Assembly: GCA_024636675.1 (NCBI GenBank)
Contig: JAGXGM010000076.1
Location: forward strand, 1 to 33,084
DNA from: Hydrogenophilales bacterium
GTDB taxonomy: Bacteria; Pseudomonadota; Gammaproteobacteria; Burkholderiales; Thiobacillaceae
Reading direction: 5' to 3'
Length of the DNA: 33,084 bases
Shown here: in pieces, positions 32,949 to 33,084 of the stretch
Layout of the letters: each line of letters begins with the position of its first letter
How positions within the stretch are numbered: the first letter of the stretch is position 1
Program-made: the position numbers and the translations under genes
The notes under the pieces: model-generated
What the model saw: the letters and a program-made list of their open reading frames with translations, nothing else
Databases searched by the model: none
Told to the model about the DNA's origin: nothing

Positions 32949-33084
32949 TTAACCGCCGCAGCCGCCGATGGTGACTTTCACTTCCTTGGCCGCCGTGTAG
33001 GACTTGCCGCCGGCATTGACCACGGCACGGACGAGCGACGTCTGGCCCATCTTGATGCGGGTGGAAATGAAGCCCTGGGCGCCG
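32949..33084 (-). CDS. soxY: Thiosulfate oxidation carrier protein SoxY (partial, 5' end outside window)
   Basis: Only the C-terminal 45 codons are present, reading GFISTRIKMGQTSLVRAVVN, later KEVKVTIGGCGG and stop. The terminal GGCGG is the swinging-arm motif of SoxY, whose Cys covalently carries the sulfur intermediates during thiosulfate oxidation. The rest of the gene, including its Tat signal, would lie beyond the right edge. It is upstream of soxZ in the same operon. Confidence 0.95.
   Translation of the reverse strand, partial: GAQGFISTRIKMGQTSLVRAVVNAGGKSYTAAKEVKVTIGGCGG

Noticed and set aside
1-33084. CRISPR arrays, tRNA or rRNA genes, prophage or transposase genes
   Set aside because: Read on both strands; no regularly spaced repeats, no tRNA-like cloverleaf and no transposase or integrase motifs were seen.

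Overview
The window looks like chromosomal DNA of a GC-rich, chemolithoautotrophic, denitrifying betaproteobacterium, most likely Thiobacillus or a close relative. This rests on the gene combination: membrane-bound nitrate reductase (nar) with NarX/NarL, a [NiFe] hydrogenase of the Isp type with its full hyp maturation set, sox thiosulfate-oxidation genes, and carbohydrate/Calvin-cycle enzymes. It was judged by reading protein motifs only; no database search was run.

Layout, left to right. (1) 1-7510, minus strand: narK1-narK2-narG-narH, with narH cut by the window edge. (2) 7511-10323: a divergent regulatory region with a candidate NarL 7-2-7 site, then narX-narL on the plus strand. (3) 10426-15521, minus strand: phosphoglucomutase, transketolase, a PssA-type CDP-alcohol phosphatidyltransferase and a small 'host attachment' family protein. 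(4) 15660-19632: a copper-handling block, with a CopB-type (CPH) P-type ATPase on minus, divergent from a plus-strand trio of Met-rich Spy/CpxP-like protein, SHOCT membrane peptide and a second Met-rich Spy-like protein. (5) 19639-25465, minus strand: hypC-hypA-hypB-hypD-hypF-hypE, tightly packed with start/stop overlaps. (6) 25616-32424, plus strand: hydrogenase maturation protease, a short HupH-like protein, hydrogenase small subunit, Isp1, Isp2, large subunit and the HupE nickel permease, closed by a strong bidirectional terminator. (7) 32589-33084, minus strand: soxZ and the 3' end of soxY.

The parts fit together physiologically. Hydrogen is oxidised by the Tat-exported hydrogenase and electrons pass through Isp1/Isp2 toward quinone or a thiol/disulfide partner. 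Thiosulfate is oxidised by Sox. NarGHI uses the electrons to reduce nitrate, imported by two NarK proteins under NarXL control. The hyp proteins, protease, HupH and HupE build the NiFe site.

The most unusual structure is inside the hydrogenase operon. Between the small subunit and isp1 lies a 228-bp nested palindromic element with 26-bp terminal inverted repeats. Its right arm contains the isp1 ribosome binding site, and an open frame runs right through it, overlapping the upstream stop and the isp1 start. Between isp1 and isp2 a 37-codon frame overlaps both neighbours by ATGA. A different palindromic mini-element covers the end of the HupH-like gene. Two heptanucleotide tandem arrays sit in narK2-narG and in the 3' end of hypA, where the array appears to have lengthened the HypA protein.
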